Assembly: GCA_018267095.1 (NCBI GenBank)
Contig: JAFDZC010000013.1
Location: 1 to 64,000, forward strand
Direction: 5' to 3'
DNA from: Bacteroidota bacterium
GTDB lineage: Bacteria > Bacteroidota > Bacteroidia > Flavobacteriales > Flavobacteriaceae
Length of the DNA: 64,000 nucleotides
Part shown: positions 9,458 through 18,402 of the stretch, piece by piece
Position numbering within the stretch: the first letter of the stretch is position 1
Layout: each line of letters starts with the position of its first letter
Position numbers and translations under genes: made by a program
Notes under the pieces: generated by a model
Told to the model about the DNA's origin: nothing
Seen by the model: only the letters and a program-made list of their open reading frames with translations
Database searches by the model: none

Positions 9458-9732
9458 GGTTTATTTTGATTCAAATCATGGATCATTTCAATGTAAAGCT
9501 CTTTGGCTTCAGTAGAAGTCAAATGACTGATTTGCATCCAGGCATTGGTTTTAAATGCATCTCGGATGTGCGATGCACTGCCCATGCTCAACGGATTTAT
9601 CATACCCATAGTGGCTTGCTTGTAATAAGCATACAAGCGCAATGCTACATCTTGCGGTAAGTCAGCTTGTGACATAGTTTCGGCTATGGCAACGGCTTCT
9701 GCAAAACGGGTATCTAAATCTTTTTGACTCAT
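9454..9732 (-). CDS. Acyl-CoA-binding protein (ACBP family)
   Basis: 92 residues, the usual ACBP length. The family core is visible: RLYAYYKQATMG (helix 2 signature YxxYKQAT), then AFKTNAWMQIS in the place of the KWDAW segment, then KELYIEMI. ACBP binds long-chain acyl-CoA in the cytoplasm and buffers or delivers it. It is tightly coupled, with ATGA overlaps at both ends (psd stop at 9729, dismutase start at 9457), which fits a role supplying acyl-CoA to phospholipid synthesis. Bacterial ACBPs are patchy in distribution. Confidence 0.85.
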   Translation of the reverse strand: MSQKDLDTRFAEAVAIAETMSQADLPQDVALRLYAYYKQATMGMINPLSMGSASHIRDAFKTNAWMQISHLTSTEAKELYIEMIHDLNQNKP

Positions 9733-10385
9733 GCTTCTTTGATGGCAATAATCGTTTTTCCGCCTACGGCTTTTTGATTCAACTGAACATTTACTTGTGT
9801 TCCGATGGGTAAATACAAATCCACACGTGAACCAAATTTAATAAATCCGGCATCGGTTCCTTGAACTACTTGCATGCCTGGTTTGGCATAATTGATAATT
9901 CTTTTAGCTAAAGCTCCGGCGATTTGGCGGTATAAAATTTCTCCAAAAATGCGGTTCTCGACTACAATGGTGGTGCGTTCGTTTTCGGTACTGGCTTTCG
10001 GATGCCAAGCCACTAGATATTTTCCGGGATGGTACTTGCTGAAATTTACTTTTCCGTTCACGGGATAACGAGTCACGTGCACATTGATGGGCGACATGAA
10101 AATGGATACTTGAAGGCGTTTGTCTTTGAAATATTCTTCTTCAAAAACTTCTTCAATCACAACTACTTTTCCGTCAACCGGTGCAATGATATGGTGGTCG
10201 TTGATGTCAACGATACGTTTTGGATTTCTGAAAAACTGCAATACCATAATCAGTAAAAATAGTACTGCGATTTGGATGGTTTTTTTGAGCCATATCAGTT
10301 CAATTAGTCGATCTGACGCAAGTAATAGCACTACGGTGAGCGTAGTGGCGATAAGGATGATTTTTCCGCCTTCTTTATGAAACAT
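9729..10385 (-). CDS. psd: Phosphatidylserine decarboxylase proenzyme (short type)
   Basis: 218 residues, the compact PSD-A type. One or two membrane segments (about 9-50) lead into the catalytic part with APVDGKVV, the SPINVHVTR motif, KYHPG and the self-cleavage site F-G-S-R, where Ser186 would become the pyruvoyl group. It makes phosphatidylethanolamine from phosphatidylserine at the inner membrane. Its start overlaps cdsA by 11 bases, so CDP-diacylglycerol synthesis and PE formation are co-transcribed. phosphatidylserine synthase itself is not in the window. Confidence 0.95.
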   Translation of the reverse strand: MFHKEGGKIILIATTLTVVLLLASDRLIELIWLKKTIQIAVLFLLIMVLQFFRNPKRIVDINDHHIIAPVDGKVVVIEEVFEEEYFKDKRLQVSIFMSPINVHVTRYPVNGKVNFSKYHPGKYLVAWHPKASTENERTTIVVENRIFGEILYRQIAGALAKRIINYAKPGMQVVQGTDAGFIKFGSRVDLYLPIGTQVNVQLNQKAVGGKTIIAIKEA

Positions 10386-11175
10386 AGTTTATTATTTGGT
10401 ACAACAAAAATACAAAAGGTCCGACAAATATAATGCTGTCTAATCGGTCTAAAATTCCACCGTGTCCGGGCATGATATTCCCGCTGTCTTTGACGCCGGC
10501 TATTCGTTTAAATTTGGACTCTATCAAATCGCCGATGGTTCCGATAACACCGACCATAAAAGCAATAATAGCCCAAACAATAGTCGATTGGTCAAAATAA
10601 AAAGTAGCCATAACAACGCCTGCAATAATGGCAAATACAACACCGCCCACGAATCCTTCAATGGTTTTTTTAGGAGAAATGCGCTGAAAGAGTTTGTTTT
10701 TTCCGATGGACTTGCCCACCACATAAGCCATGGTATCATTGACCCATACCAAAATGTAAATGCCAATCATGGCCGACGGCACAAAACCTTCAGGTCTTTG
10801 CGGAATCTTGGCCAAAAGAATAAAAGGAACCAAGATATAACCGAGCAAATAAATTTGAATATCCATTTTTGAGAGAGGCTCATTGGATTGTTCAAATAAA
10901 AAGCGAATGGCTTTTATTGAGGTAAACAGCGCGATGAATAACAACAGCCAATTGGCAATATCCGGTAGTTCATTGTAAGCCAATAAACTATATGAAAGTA
11001 TCGCCAATATAAACGGAATGGTTTTGGGCAATTGTGTAAGGTTGGTGTATTCGTGTACGGCCAATAGTAGCATCAGCCCGAAAAGAATCAGGAAACTCTG
11101 ATGAAATAAAGTCGCTGAAATTAAGACAACAACATATAAAACCCCTGAGAGCGCTCTGGTTAGCGTTTCGTTCAT
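10375..11175 (-). CDS. cdsA: Phosphatidate cytidylyltransferase
   Basis: 266 residues, about eight hydrophobic segments, and the C-terminal CdsA signature SKFKRIAGVKDSGNIMPGHG followed by GILDRLDS. It makes CDP-diacylglycerol, the precursor of phospholipid headgroups. The gene begins one base after the LUD gene stop and overlaps psd, so it sits in the middle of the LUD-cdsA-psd-ACBP-sod operon. Confidence 0.96.
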   Translation of the reverse strand: MNETLTRALSGVLYVVVLISATLFHQSFLILFGLMLLLAVHEYTNLTQLPKTIPFILAILSYSLLAYNELPDIANWLLLFIALFTSIKAIRFLFEQSNEPLSKMDIQIYLLGYILVPFILLAKIPQRPEGFVPSAMIGIYILVWVNDTMAYVVGKSIGKNKLFQRISPKKTIEGFVGGVVFAIIAGVVMATFYFDQSTIVWAIIAFMVGVIGTIGDLIESKFKRIAGVKDSGNIMPGHGGILDRLDSIIFVGPFVFLLYQIINYVS

Positions 11176-11176
11176 T

Positions 11177-11779
11177 TTACAGGTCTTCTAAAAGAAGCAG
11201 ATATAAATTCTTGGCACTGCTGCCATATTGCAGAAAATCTTCTTCTTTGGCTTTTTCGAAATATTTGATGGTGGTAATGTTGGTAGGATAATCTTTATCG
11301 TATTTCTTTTTGATGGCTCTAAGTCCATCGCTTTTGCTTTCAAGAATCTGACTGGTAGTGGCCACAATAACCATGTTTACAGGTAAGTCGTTGGGCTTGT
11401 ATTGTTTGATTTGGTTAGATGAAAACAATATAGAACCTTCATCGGCAATTAAATTTTCACAACTGGCTAGCAAAAATTTGGGTTGCGTTACGTTTTTGTA
11501 CTCGAGTTTGTTTTCTTCGAGCATAGAGTAGAGTTTTGGCTCATAACAAGCTGCCTCAGATTCAAACCAGTCGTTCTCTTCGAGGATATGCTCAAAATTA
11601 TCCTTCATTTCGGTTAAATCTTCGCAATACAAGAATTTACCTCCGTTTTTCTTGAAGTTAAAAGTAAACTTTTCGTCGGCCGGTGCAGAAGAATGAGCCT
11701 GTGGCGTGTTGTATTCACTCTGCTTTTCGTCATCGGAAGCATCGTTACCAGAACCGAAGAATTTTTTGAAAAGACTCAT
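11177..11779 (-). CDS. LUD-domain (LutC/YkgG-like) protein
   Basis: 200 residues from ATG 11779 (MSLFKKFFGSG). The longer frame to 11881 would cross both a terminator and a perfect -7 box. The C-terminal two-thirds matches the LUD fold seen in LutC and LutB of lactate utilisation (CENLIADEGSILFSSNQI, MVIVATTSQI). In flavobacteria a lone LUD protein commonly sits between ftsH and cdsA; its role there is not known to me. There is no LutA/LutB partner here, so lactate oxidation is unlikely. First gene of the envelope-lipid operon. Confidence 0.75.
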   Translation of the reverse strand: MSLFKKFFGSGNDASDDEKQSEYNTPQAHSSAPADEKFTFNFKKNGGKFLYCEDLTEMKDNFEHILEENDWFESEAACYEPKLYSMLEENKLEYKNVTQPKFLLASCENLIADEGSILFSSNQIKQYKPNDLPVNMVIVATTSQILESKSDGLRAIKKKYDKDYPTNITTIKYFEKAKEEDFLQYGSSAKNLYLLLLEDL

Positions 11780-11816
11780 ATATGGAAACTCGTGTATTAT
11801 ATTTTTTGAAATCTCC

Positions 11817-11824
11817 CAAAGATA
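11817..11824 (-). promoter_or_regulatory. -7 box of the LUD-cdsA-psd-ACBP-sod operon
   Basis: TATCTTTG, a perfect TAnnTTTG match on the minus strand, directly after the ftsH terminator and about 38 bases before ATG 11779. The -33 element is weak. Confidence 0.6.
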
Positions 11825-11867
11825 AAAAAATCTTAATTCAAAGCGATATTTTGAATTAAGATTTTTT
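11825..11867 (-). terminator. Terminator of the rsfS-ftsH operon
   Basis: A perfect 17-bp stem, AAAAAATCTTAATTCAA (11825-11841) against its complement (11851-11867), with a 9-base loop and flanking A/T runs, 20 bases past the ftsH stop. Confidence 0.85.
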
Positions 11868-11888
11868 AAAAACCAAAGCAAGCTTCAA

Positions 11889-13844
11889 TTAAGATTGTTC
11901 AGTGCCTTGTTCTTCAGTATTTTGAGGGATTGGTTCGTGGTTTTTTTCAAACGGACGTTTTCCAAAAATATCTTCTAAATCATCCTTGAAAATAACTTCT
12001 CTTTCAATGAGAATATCAGCTAATTTATTGAGCTTATCTTTATTTTCATTAAGTATTTGAATCGCTCTTTGGTATTGACTTTCAATGAGTGCTGAGATTT
12101 CTTTGTCGATAATGATGGCGGTGTCTTCAGAATACGGTTTTGAAAAATTGTATTCGTTTTGCCCGCTTGAATCGTAGTAAGTAACGTTTCCGATTTTGTC
12201 ATTCAACCCGTAAATAGTAACCATGGCACGTGCCTGACGCGTTACCTTTTCAAGATCGCTCAGCGCTCCGGTTGAGATGCGGTCAAAAATAACTTTTTCG
12301 GCAGCGCGACCGCCCATAGTAGCACACATTTCATCTAACATTTGGTCAGGTCTGACAATCTGACGTTCTTCGGGTAAATACCAGGCTGCACCCAAACTCT
12401 GTCCACGAGGAACAATGGTTACTTTGACCAGCGGAGCGGCATGTTCCAGCATCCAACTCACAGTTGCGTGTCCGGCTTCGTGGATGGCAATAGCACGCTT
12501 TTCTTCAGGCGTAATGATTTTATTTTTCTTTTCAAGTCCGCCGACAATTCGGTCAACTGCATCTAGGAAATCTTGTTTATCTACAGCTTCTTTGTTGTTT
12601 CGAGCAGCGATTAAAGCCGCTTCGTTGCAAACATTGGCAATATCAGCGCCTGAAAATCCTGGAGTTTGTTTGGCTAAGAAATCGGTGTCAAGCTCGGCTA
12701 CTTTTTTGAGCGGAGCCAAATGCACTTCAAAAATTTCTTTGCGCTCGCGGATGTCCGGAAGATCAACAAAAATCTGACGATCAAAACGCCCGGCACGCAT
12801 GAGCGCTTTATCGAGGACATCAGCACGATTGGTTGCAGCCAATACAATTACGTTGGAGTTGGAACCAAAACCATCCATTTCGGTGAGCAATTGGTTGAGT
12901 GTGTTTTCACGTTCGTCATTACCGCCAGAAAAATTGCTTTTTCCACGTGCACGACCCACGGCGTCAATTTCATCAATAAAGATAATAGCCGGTGCTTTTT
13001 CTTTAGCTTGCTTGAACAAATCGCGAACACGAGATGCGCCGACACCAACAAACATTTCGACAAAATCAGAACCTGAAAGCGAGAAAAATGGAACTTTTGC
13101 CTCACCTGCTACTGCTTTAGCCAATAACGTTTTACCCGTTCCCGGAGGACCAACGAGCAAGGCTCCTTTGGGAATTTTGCCTCCTAAATTGGTGTATTTT
13201 TCAGGGTTTTTTAGGAATTCGACAATTTCTTGAATTTCTTCTTTCGCACCTTCAAGCCCTGCAACGTCCTTAAACGTGGTTTTAATGTCTGTTTTTTCGT
13301 CAAATAAACGCGCTTTTGATTTGCCGATGTTGAAGATTTGTCCACCTCCGCCTGCACCGCCACTATTCATTCTGCGCATGATGATAATCCATAAAGCAAC
13401 GATAATTAATACCGGTAAAAGACCGATAAAAATCTCAGACCAATTGCTTTTAGGCATGAAGTTGTAATCTTTGAGTTTGCCTTGAGCAACGGCTTGTTCG
13501 AGTTTTTTCTGGAAAATTTCGTCGTTCCCAATATCAAAACCATAATGCGGCCCTTTGATATTTGGACGGTTGAGTAAATCTTTCGCTACCGCTTTGTGTT
13601 CAGTTTTTTTGAGCGCTTCAGGCGTTAAATATACTTCAGCTTCTGTTTTGTTGTACACAATTACTTTTTGAACATCACCATGCTCTAAAAAAGTATTGAA
13701 TCTTGAAGAAGTGGTTTTGGCCAACTCTTGAAAATTCGAACCTCCGGTGGCATAGCTTATAAATAGGAATAAACCTATGACCAAGGCATAAACCAACCAA
13801 GGATTGATGCGGATTCTATTGGGGTTTTTATTATCGTTAGACAT
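11889..13844 (-). CDS. ftsH: ATP-dependent zinc metalloprotease FtsH
   Basis: 651 residues. Two membrane segments (about 15-33 and 138-156) flank a periplasmic domain. The AAA module has Walker A GPPGTGKT (232-239), Walker B IIFIDEID (about 287-294) and the second region of homology around [18 protein letters not shown]. The zinc site HEAGH is at 455-459. It is the membrane-anchored protease for membrane protein quality control and for regulated substrates such as lipid A biosynthesis enzymes in other bacteria. Downstream of rsfS by 9 bases in one operon. Confidence 0.98.
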   Translation of the reverse strand: MSNDNKNPNRIRINPWLVYALVIGLFLFISYATGGSNFQELAKTTSSRFNTFLEHGDVQKVIVYNKTEAEVYLTPEALKKTEHKAVAKDLLNRPNIKGPHYGFDIGNDEIFQKKLEQAVAQGKLKDYNFMPKSNWSEIFIGLLPVLIIVALWIIIMRRMNSGGAGGGGQIFNIGKSKARLFDEKTDIKTTFKDVAGLEGAKEEIQEIVEFLKNPEKYTNLGGKIPKGALLVGPPGTGKTLLAKAVAGEAKVPFFSLSGSDFVEMFVGVGASRVRDLFKQAKEKAPAIIFIDEIDAVGRARGKSNFSGGNDERENTLNQLLTEMDGFGSNSNVIVLAATNRADVLDKALMRAGRFDRQIFVDLPDIRERKEIFEVHLAPLKKVAELDTDFLAKQTPGFSGADIANVCNEAALIAARNNKEAVDKQDFLDAVDRIVGGLEKKNKIITPEEKRAIAIHEAGHATVSWMLEHAAPLVKVTIVPRGQSLGAAWYLPEERQIVRPDQMLDEMCATMGGRAAEKVIFDRISTGALSDLEKVTRQARAMVTIYGLNDKIGNVTYYDSSGQNEYNFSKPYSEDTAIIIDKEISALIESQYQRAIQILNENKDKLNKLADILIEREVIFKDDLEDIFGKRPFEKNHEPIPQNTEEQGTEQS

Positions 13845-13853
13845 AGTCTGTTT

Positions 13854-14225
13854 TTAATATTTATTTTCGATGGTAGTGATTTTGGCGTCGCCCCAAAGGC
13901 TTTCGATATTGTAGTATTCACGAATGTGTTTTTGAAAAACATGCACCACAATGTTTACATAATCCATGAGCACCCACTCGGCATTGTCGGTTCCTTCAAC
14001 ATGCCAAGGCTTGTCTTTGATAGCTTTTGAAACAGTTTTTTGAATTGAGTTAACAATAGCGTTAACTTGTGTATTGGAGCTTCCGTTGCAGATAATGAAA
14101 TAGTCGCATGCGGAATTGTCAATTTCTCTGAGGTCTAAAATATCGATGTCGTTTCCTTTTACTTCCTCAATTCCTTTGATGATGTGAGCCAGTAAAACAT
14201 CATTATTGATGGTCTTTTTCGTCAT
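13854..14225 (-). CDS. rsfS: Ribosomal silencing factor RsfS
   Basis: 123 residues with the family marks CDYFIICNGSS, WHVEG and the NIVVHVFQ...REYYNIESLWGDA block. RsfS binds ribosomal protein uL14 on the large subunit and blocks subunit joining when nutrients are low. It is the first gene of the rsfS-ftsH operon and has a good -7 box upstream. Confidence 0.95.
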   Translation of the reverse strand: MTKKTINNDVLLAHIIKGIEEVKGNDIDILDLREIDNSACDYFIICNGSSNTQVNAIVNSIQKTVSKAIKDKPWHVEGTDNAEWVLMDYVNIVVHVFQKHIREYYNIESLWGDAKITTIENKY

Positions 14226-14248
14226 TTATTATTTTCTATGAATGTGTG

Positions 14249-14256
14249 CAAAGTTA
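14249..14256 (-). promoter_or_regulatory. -7 box of the rsfS-ftsH operon
   Basis: TAACTTTG on the minus strand matches TAnnTTTG exactly and would give a leader of about 20 bases. No clear -33 TTTG at 19 bases. Confidence 0.55.
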
Positions 14257-14320
14257 TCATTTTTTGTATTTAATTTGGATTCTTAACACAAGATTAAATT
14301 CTGTTTTTTAATTCATTTCT

Positions 14321-15046
14321 ATGCGGCTTGTCAAACTCGATGCCATAGATTCAACCAACAATTATCTCAAGGAACTTATTCGCCGAGATGAAATTGAAAA
14401 CTTCACAATTATTTCTGCCCAAGAGCAAACCAATGGGCGTGGGCAAATGGGGTCAGTTTGGAATTCTGAAAAAGGTAAGAATATTATAATGAGTGTTTTA
14501 GTTAAAGATTTTTTGAGTGATGCCTCGGAAGTCTTTAATTTAAATATGGCATTTTCATTGGCAGTTTTGTCCGTTTTAAAAAAACACCAAATTCCTGACT
14601 TGTCAGTAAAATGGCCCAACGACATTATGTCAGGAAATAAAAAAGTTGGCGGAATTTTAATTGAAAACACCTTCAAAAGTGAACGTGAAATACAGTCAGT
14701 GATTGGTTTGGGACTCAATGTAAATCAATCTGATTTTGATCATTTGCCGCAGGCATCATCGCTCTATCTTGTTTCAGGGCGCATTTTTGACAAAGATATT
14801 TTGATTCTTGAAATTGCCAATCAACTCAAAGTGAACTTGGAGCATTGGTCTGTAAAACACGAACAATTTCGCGCTCACTATGTTGCTTCTTTATTTAAAC
14901 GCAACAAAATTATGAAGTTCAAAAGAGCAGACGATTCTGTTTTTGAAGGGTATGTCGTCGGAATCGATGATACGGGTAAGCTTTTAATCAATAGCAGTCA
15001 AGGTATTTCGGCATATGATATCAAAGAAGTTCAAATGATTTATTAG
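14321..15046 (+). CDS. birA: Biotin--[acetyl-CoA-carboxylase] ligase
   Basis: 241 residues without the N-terminal helix-turn-helix, so a ligase only and not a repressor. Visible motifs are DSTNNYL (10-16), the biotinoyl-AMP loop GRGQMGSVW (39-47), KWPNDI (97-102) and GGILIE. It attaches biotin to the carboxyl carrier protein. Divergent from rsfS; an O-antigen-ligase-like gene begins 5 bases after its stop, so the two are probably co-transcribed. Confidence 0.95.
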   Translation: MRLVKLDAIDSTNNYLKELIRRDEIENFTIISAQEQTNGRGQMGSVWNSEKGKNIIMSVLVKDFLSDASEVFNLNMAFSLAVLSVLKKHQIPDLSVKWPNDIMSGNKKVGGILIENTFKSEREIQSVIGLGLNVNQSDFDHLPQASSLYLVSGRIFDKDILILEIANQLKVNLEHWSVKHEQFRAHYVASLFKRNKIMKFKRADDSVFEGYVVGIDDTGKLLINSSQGISAYDIKEVQMIY

Positions 15047-15051
15047 CTTGT

Positions 15052-16419
15052 ATGGTAAATTTAAAACCAAAATATGCTGTTGCCTTTACGGATGATAAAA
15101 CTGAACTTCTGCTGAGTGTATTTCATTTAGTTCTGGGGATTGCTATTTATTACAGCCATGCTTTAGGAGAAATATATTCTTGGAGTATCCTTCTGTTTGG
15201 AACATGGTATATCATTTTCAAAAAAGACCAAAATTTTCAAGTTTTGTATGCAGGTGGCTATATAGTGGGTTCAGAAGTTTTCTTGAGAATGGCCTCTGTA
15301 ACCCCAACTTATGAGTTCTGTAAATATGGTTTGTTGCTGTTTTTAGGAATGGGTATTTTTTTTAACGGATATGAATCAAAGTCCAAATGGTATTTTCTTT
15401 ATTTGTTGGCTTTGATCCCCGGACTTACCTTGGGTTTTTTTGTGGTTGAAAACCCCGTCTATTCAAAATTAGTTTTTGACTTTATGGGGCCTTTATTGTT
15501 GGGTGTGGGCTCTGTTTATTGCATCGGGAAAAGGATCAGTTTGCAACAAATCAACAAGATTTTTATTTTTTTTAAATGGCCCATGTTTGCTTGCATAGGG
15601 TATTTATTCATTTTTAATTTTTCATCACACGTTTTAAAATTCGATACGCAATCAAATTTCTATGCGACAGCTCATTACGGGCCAAATCAAGTGGCAACCG
15701 TGTTGGGTTTTGCTATTTTTATTTTGTTTGTGCAATTTGTGCAAAAACCTTTAAAAAGATGGCGCTCTATTTTTGATTTGTTGTTGCTTTTTGGATCTTT
15801 TTATCTGTGCTTTTTGACCTTTTCACGAGGTGGAACAATTGTTTGCCTGATCATCTGTGTTTTGTTTTTGTCAAAAGTTTATTTGCGTCCTCAAAAAGCA
15901 TCGTACAGGCATTTAATTCAACTGAAAATTGTTTTGCTGTTAATCGTCGGAGTTGTTTCTTTTATGTTGGTCAATACAAAAACGGATGGTCTAATTGTCA
16001 AACGATATGCTGATCAGTTGCCCAACGGAAAACCAAGAAAAGAATCCAGAAACGGAAGAAAAAAACTAGTCGCCTATGAAATAGATTTGTTTTTAAAGAA
16101 TCCGGTTTTAGGTTCGGGGTTAGGTTACGGAAAAGAAAATAGCACCCATGTGTTTGGGAAAAAAATATCTACACACAATGAGTTATCCAGATTATTAGCC
16201 GAACACGGAGCCTTCGGTATTTTAGCCATTTTGATTCTGCTTATTACACCTTTGTATTTGTATCGTCAATCCGAAACCAATCATATTTATTTTTGGTGTT
16301 TTTACTTGTTTTGGTTGCTGACCATCGTGCATTCAGGACTCAGGATAAGTGTTCCTGCATTTGTTTATTCGCTGAGTTTACTGAATTTGCAATCTAAAAC
16401 TAAGGAAGTTGTGATTTAA
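15052..16419 (+). CDS. O-antigen ligase / Wzy-like polytopic membrane protein
   Basis: 455 residues with about 10-12 hydrophobic segments. A large extracytoplasmic loop (about 310-375) ends in the family motif HNELSRLLAEHG, preceded by NPVLGSGLGYG, as in the Wzy_C/WaaL superfamily. Such proteins polymerise or ligate undecaprenyl-linked glycans. It follows birA closely. Its last 20 bases overlap the end of the converging gene, a second protein of the same superfamily. The stretch is visibly AT-rich: 15541-15600 has 19 G/C in 60 bases. Ligase and polymerase cannot be told apart. Confidence 0.8.
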   Translation: MVNLKPKYAVAFTDDKTELLLSVFHLVLGIAIYYSHALGEIYSWSILLFGTWYIIFKKDQNFQVLYAGGYIVGSEVFLRMASVTPTYEFCKYGLLLFLGMGIFFNGYESKSKWYFLYLLALIPGLTLGFFVVENPVYSKLVFDFMGPLLLGVGSVYCIGKRISLQQINKIFIFFKWPMFACIGYLFIFNFSSHVLKFDTQSNFYATAHYGPNQVATVLGFAIFILFVQFVQKPLKRWRSIFDLLLLFGSFYLCFLTFSRGGTIVCLIICVLFLSKVYLRPQKASYRHLIQLKIVLLLIVGVVSFMLVNTKTDGLIVKRYADQLPNGKPRKESRNGRKKLVAYEIDLFLKNPVLGSGLGYGKENSTHVFGKKISTHNELSRLLAEHGAFGILAILILLITPLYLYRQSETNHIYFWCFYLFWLLTIVHSGLRISVPAFVYSLSLLNLQSKTKEVVI

Positions 16420-18367
16420 TATAGTCTGTAAAGTTTCGATGTTGTTTTTTTGATTCCCAATAAAAAAGCATCACGTCTTTGCGGGTTGTTATTTTTTGTG
16501 CCAAATACGACGACAATTGAGGGTTACTAATCTCGGTCAGTCGTTCATTCATCTCTTGAATCAGAATCTTGACCAAGTAGTTTCTGTAGCGTTTGTTTCT
16601 GCTTTCAATATTGACCTTATCAATAACTATAAAGGCTTCATGATACATTCCTTTTTTGTAATAGCAACCGGCTAAACTAAGCAGAGCCTCTTCAAATTCA
16701 GGAGAAATTTTTAATGCTTCACGGTAATATTTTATGGCTTTATCTAATTCGTTTTTTTGTTCATAGACTACCCCTAAATTGTGAATTACTTGAATCTGAT
16801 AAGGCGCGGTTGCATAGGCTTTTTCAAAACACAGTGCGCTTTCGGATATTTCACCTAGGCCAAAATGAGCCATACCTTCATACCATTCAATGGGGATTCC
16901 GGTAGCGTCAATTTGATAGAACTTATTTCTGGCTTTTTGTGCATAATAAATCATATCTGTCCAACTTTCTTGCGCTTTGGCCTGATATAATTTGGCGGTG
17001 TTTATTTCTCCATTCAATCGCAAGCATGAAACACTAGTCGCAAAAACGAGTATACTGAAAACAATAGGAGCAAAGAGTTTATTTTTCGATAAATCAGATT
17101 TACCTTTTTGTGTTTTCAAACTTTCAGAAGTTATTAAAGCCAATAGAATAAAGAATAGAATTTGATGCTCAATTCGTTCCAGCGGAAAATCCAAAAAGCA
17201 AATCACTGCAAATCCAATCAAACCGCTCAGGCCATAGATATAATTGTTTTTTTGATTTAAATCTTTTTCGTTTTGAATCAATCTATAGATCAAAATAAGC
17301 GCAATGAACCAGAGCGCTGCAAAAGCTATAAAACTCAACAGTCCGTTTTCGCACAAAATAGATAAAAAATCATTGTGAACTCTTTGCAAAGTTTCAGTGC
17401 CGTTGGCCATTTGATAGTTGGCTTTTTCGATACCATATTTGGGATAATAGGTGCCGAAATTTCCTGGTCCAACGCCCCAAAGCGGATGATCTAACCACAT
17501 TTGCCAGGCATTTGACCAATATGTATTTCGGGCATTGAATGTTTTGGAGTTCCCGAGTTTGAACAAAAAACCTTCTATGAAATTCGTCGGAATTTTTTGT
17601 CTAAAAGCAGGCAACACAAACCTTGCAGCAAGTGTGAGCACAAACAGCAAAGATGGGATGATTATGATTCTGACTTTTTTGTTTGCATTGAGCTTAAAAA
17701 AGCTAATAATTAATACAAAAGCGAGCAAAGCCAACCAAACCGATCGGGTCTGAGTCAAGAATAGTACGGGCAAAGACGAGGCTATTAATCCGATGCTGAA
17801 AAAGCGCATTTTTTGATTTTCCTGCGACGCCATAAGTACAAAAGGGACACACAGAAAAAGAGCTGATGAAAGTAAGTTCTTATTGCCAAAGAAACTTTTG
17901 ATTTCGCTTAATTTTTTAATCAAAGGATACGGCCCCATCAGAATGTTGGCAATATCCCAATAAGCGCTCAATAATGCCAGAAATGCAAAAGTACAAATGC
18001 CGTAAACCAACGTTTTCTGATGGATAATTTCTTTTTCGAGCAGCAATGTTGTGAATACAAAAAATACAGTCGCAATCAACCATTTTGAAAGTACAAACGC
18101 ATTTTCGCCATTGAATCCATTGAACCATGCGCTGAGCAAAGAAGTGATTAAAAAAAACACTGTAACAATAAAAAGCGGCGCTTTAAAAAGTGCAATGTTA
18201 TGGTTTTTGGAGGTGCAAAATTTCGAAATAAAAAGCACCCATAAACAGAGACACAAAAAAAGGGCTCTGGGCGCCAAAGTCGGATCTACGATAGACTTGG
18301 ATACATACACCAACGGCAATAAGGCCAGAAGAGCAAAATAAATAGTGCGAATATTTTGGGCGCTCAT
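16400..18367 (-). CDS. O-antigen ligase-like protein with C-terminal TPR domain
   Basis: 655 residues. Roughly 12 hydrophobic segments occupy 10-440, with the Wzy_C loop containing DHPLWGVGPGNFGTYYP and the motif VHNDFLSILCENG. The C-terminal part (about 460-655) is soluble with at least three TPR-like repeats (HFGLGEISESALCFEKAY, HNLGVVYEQKNELDKAIKYY, SLAGCYYKKGMYHEAF). Ligases with TPR tails are found among WaaL and protein O-glycan ligases (PglL type). In Bacteroidota it could act in general O-glycosylation or capsule assembly. Single gene, AT-rich like its convergent neighbour. Confidence 0.8.
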   Translation of the reverse strand: MSAQNIRTIYFALLALLPLVYVSKSIVDPTLAPRALFLCLCLWVLFISKFCTSKNHNIALFKAPLFIVTVFFLITSLLSAWFNGFNGENAFVLSKWLIATVFFVFTTLLLEKEIIHQKTLVYGICTFAFLALLSAYWDIANILMGPYPLIKKLSEIKSFFGNKNLLSSALFLCVPFVLMASQENQKMRFFSIGLIASSLPVLFLTQTRSVWLALLAFVLIISFFKLNANKKVRIIIIPSLLFVLTLAARFVLPAFRQKIPTNFIEGFLFKLGNSKTFNARNTYWSNAWQMWLDHPLWGVGPGNFGTYYPKYGIEKANYQMANGTETLQRVHNDFLSILCENGLLSFIAFAALWFIALILIYRLIQNEKDLNQKNNYIYGLSGLIGFAVICFLDFPLERIEHQILFFILLALITSESLKTQKGKSDLSKNKLFAPIVFSILVFATSVSCLRLNGEINTAKLYQAKAQESWTDMIYYAQKARNKFYQIDATGIPIEWYEGMAHFGLGEISESALCFEKAYATAPYQIQVIHNLGVVYEQKNELDKAIKYYREALKISPEFEEALLSLAGCYYKKGMYHEAFIVIDKVNIESRNKRYRNYLVKILIQEMNERLTEISNPQLSSYLAQKITTRKDVMLFYWESKKQHRNFTDYIKSQLP

Positions 18368-18402
18368 AAACTCAGCTAAAACCCAAATATAAATTTAATC
18401 TA

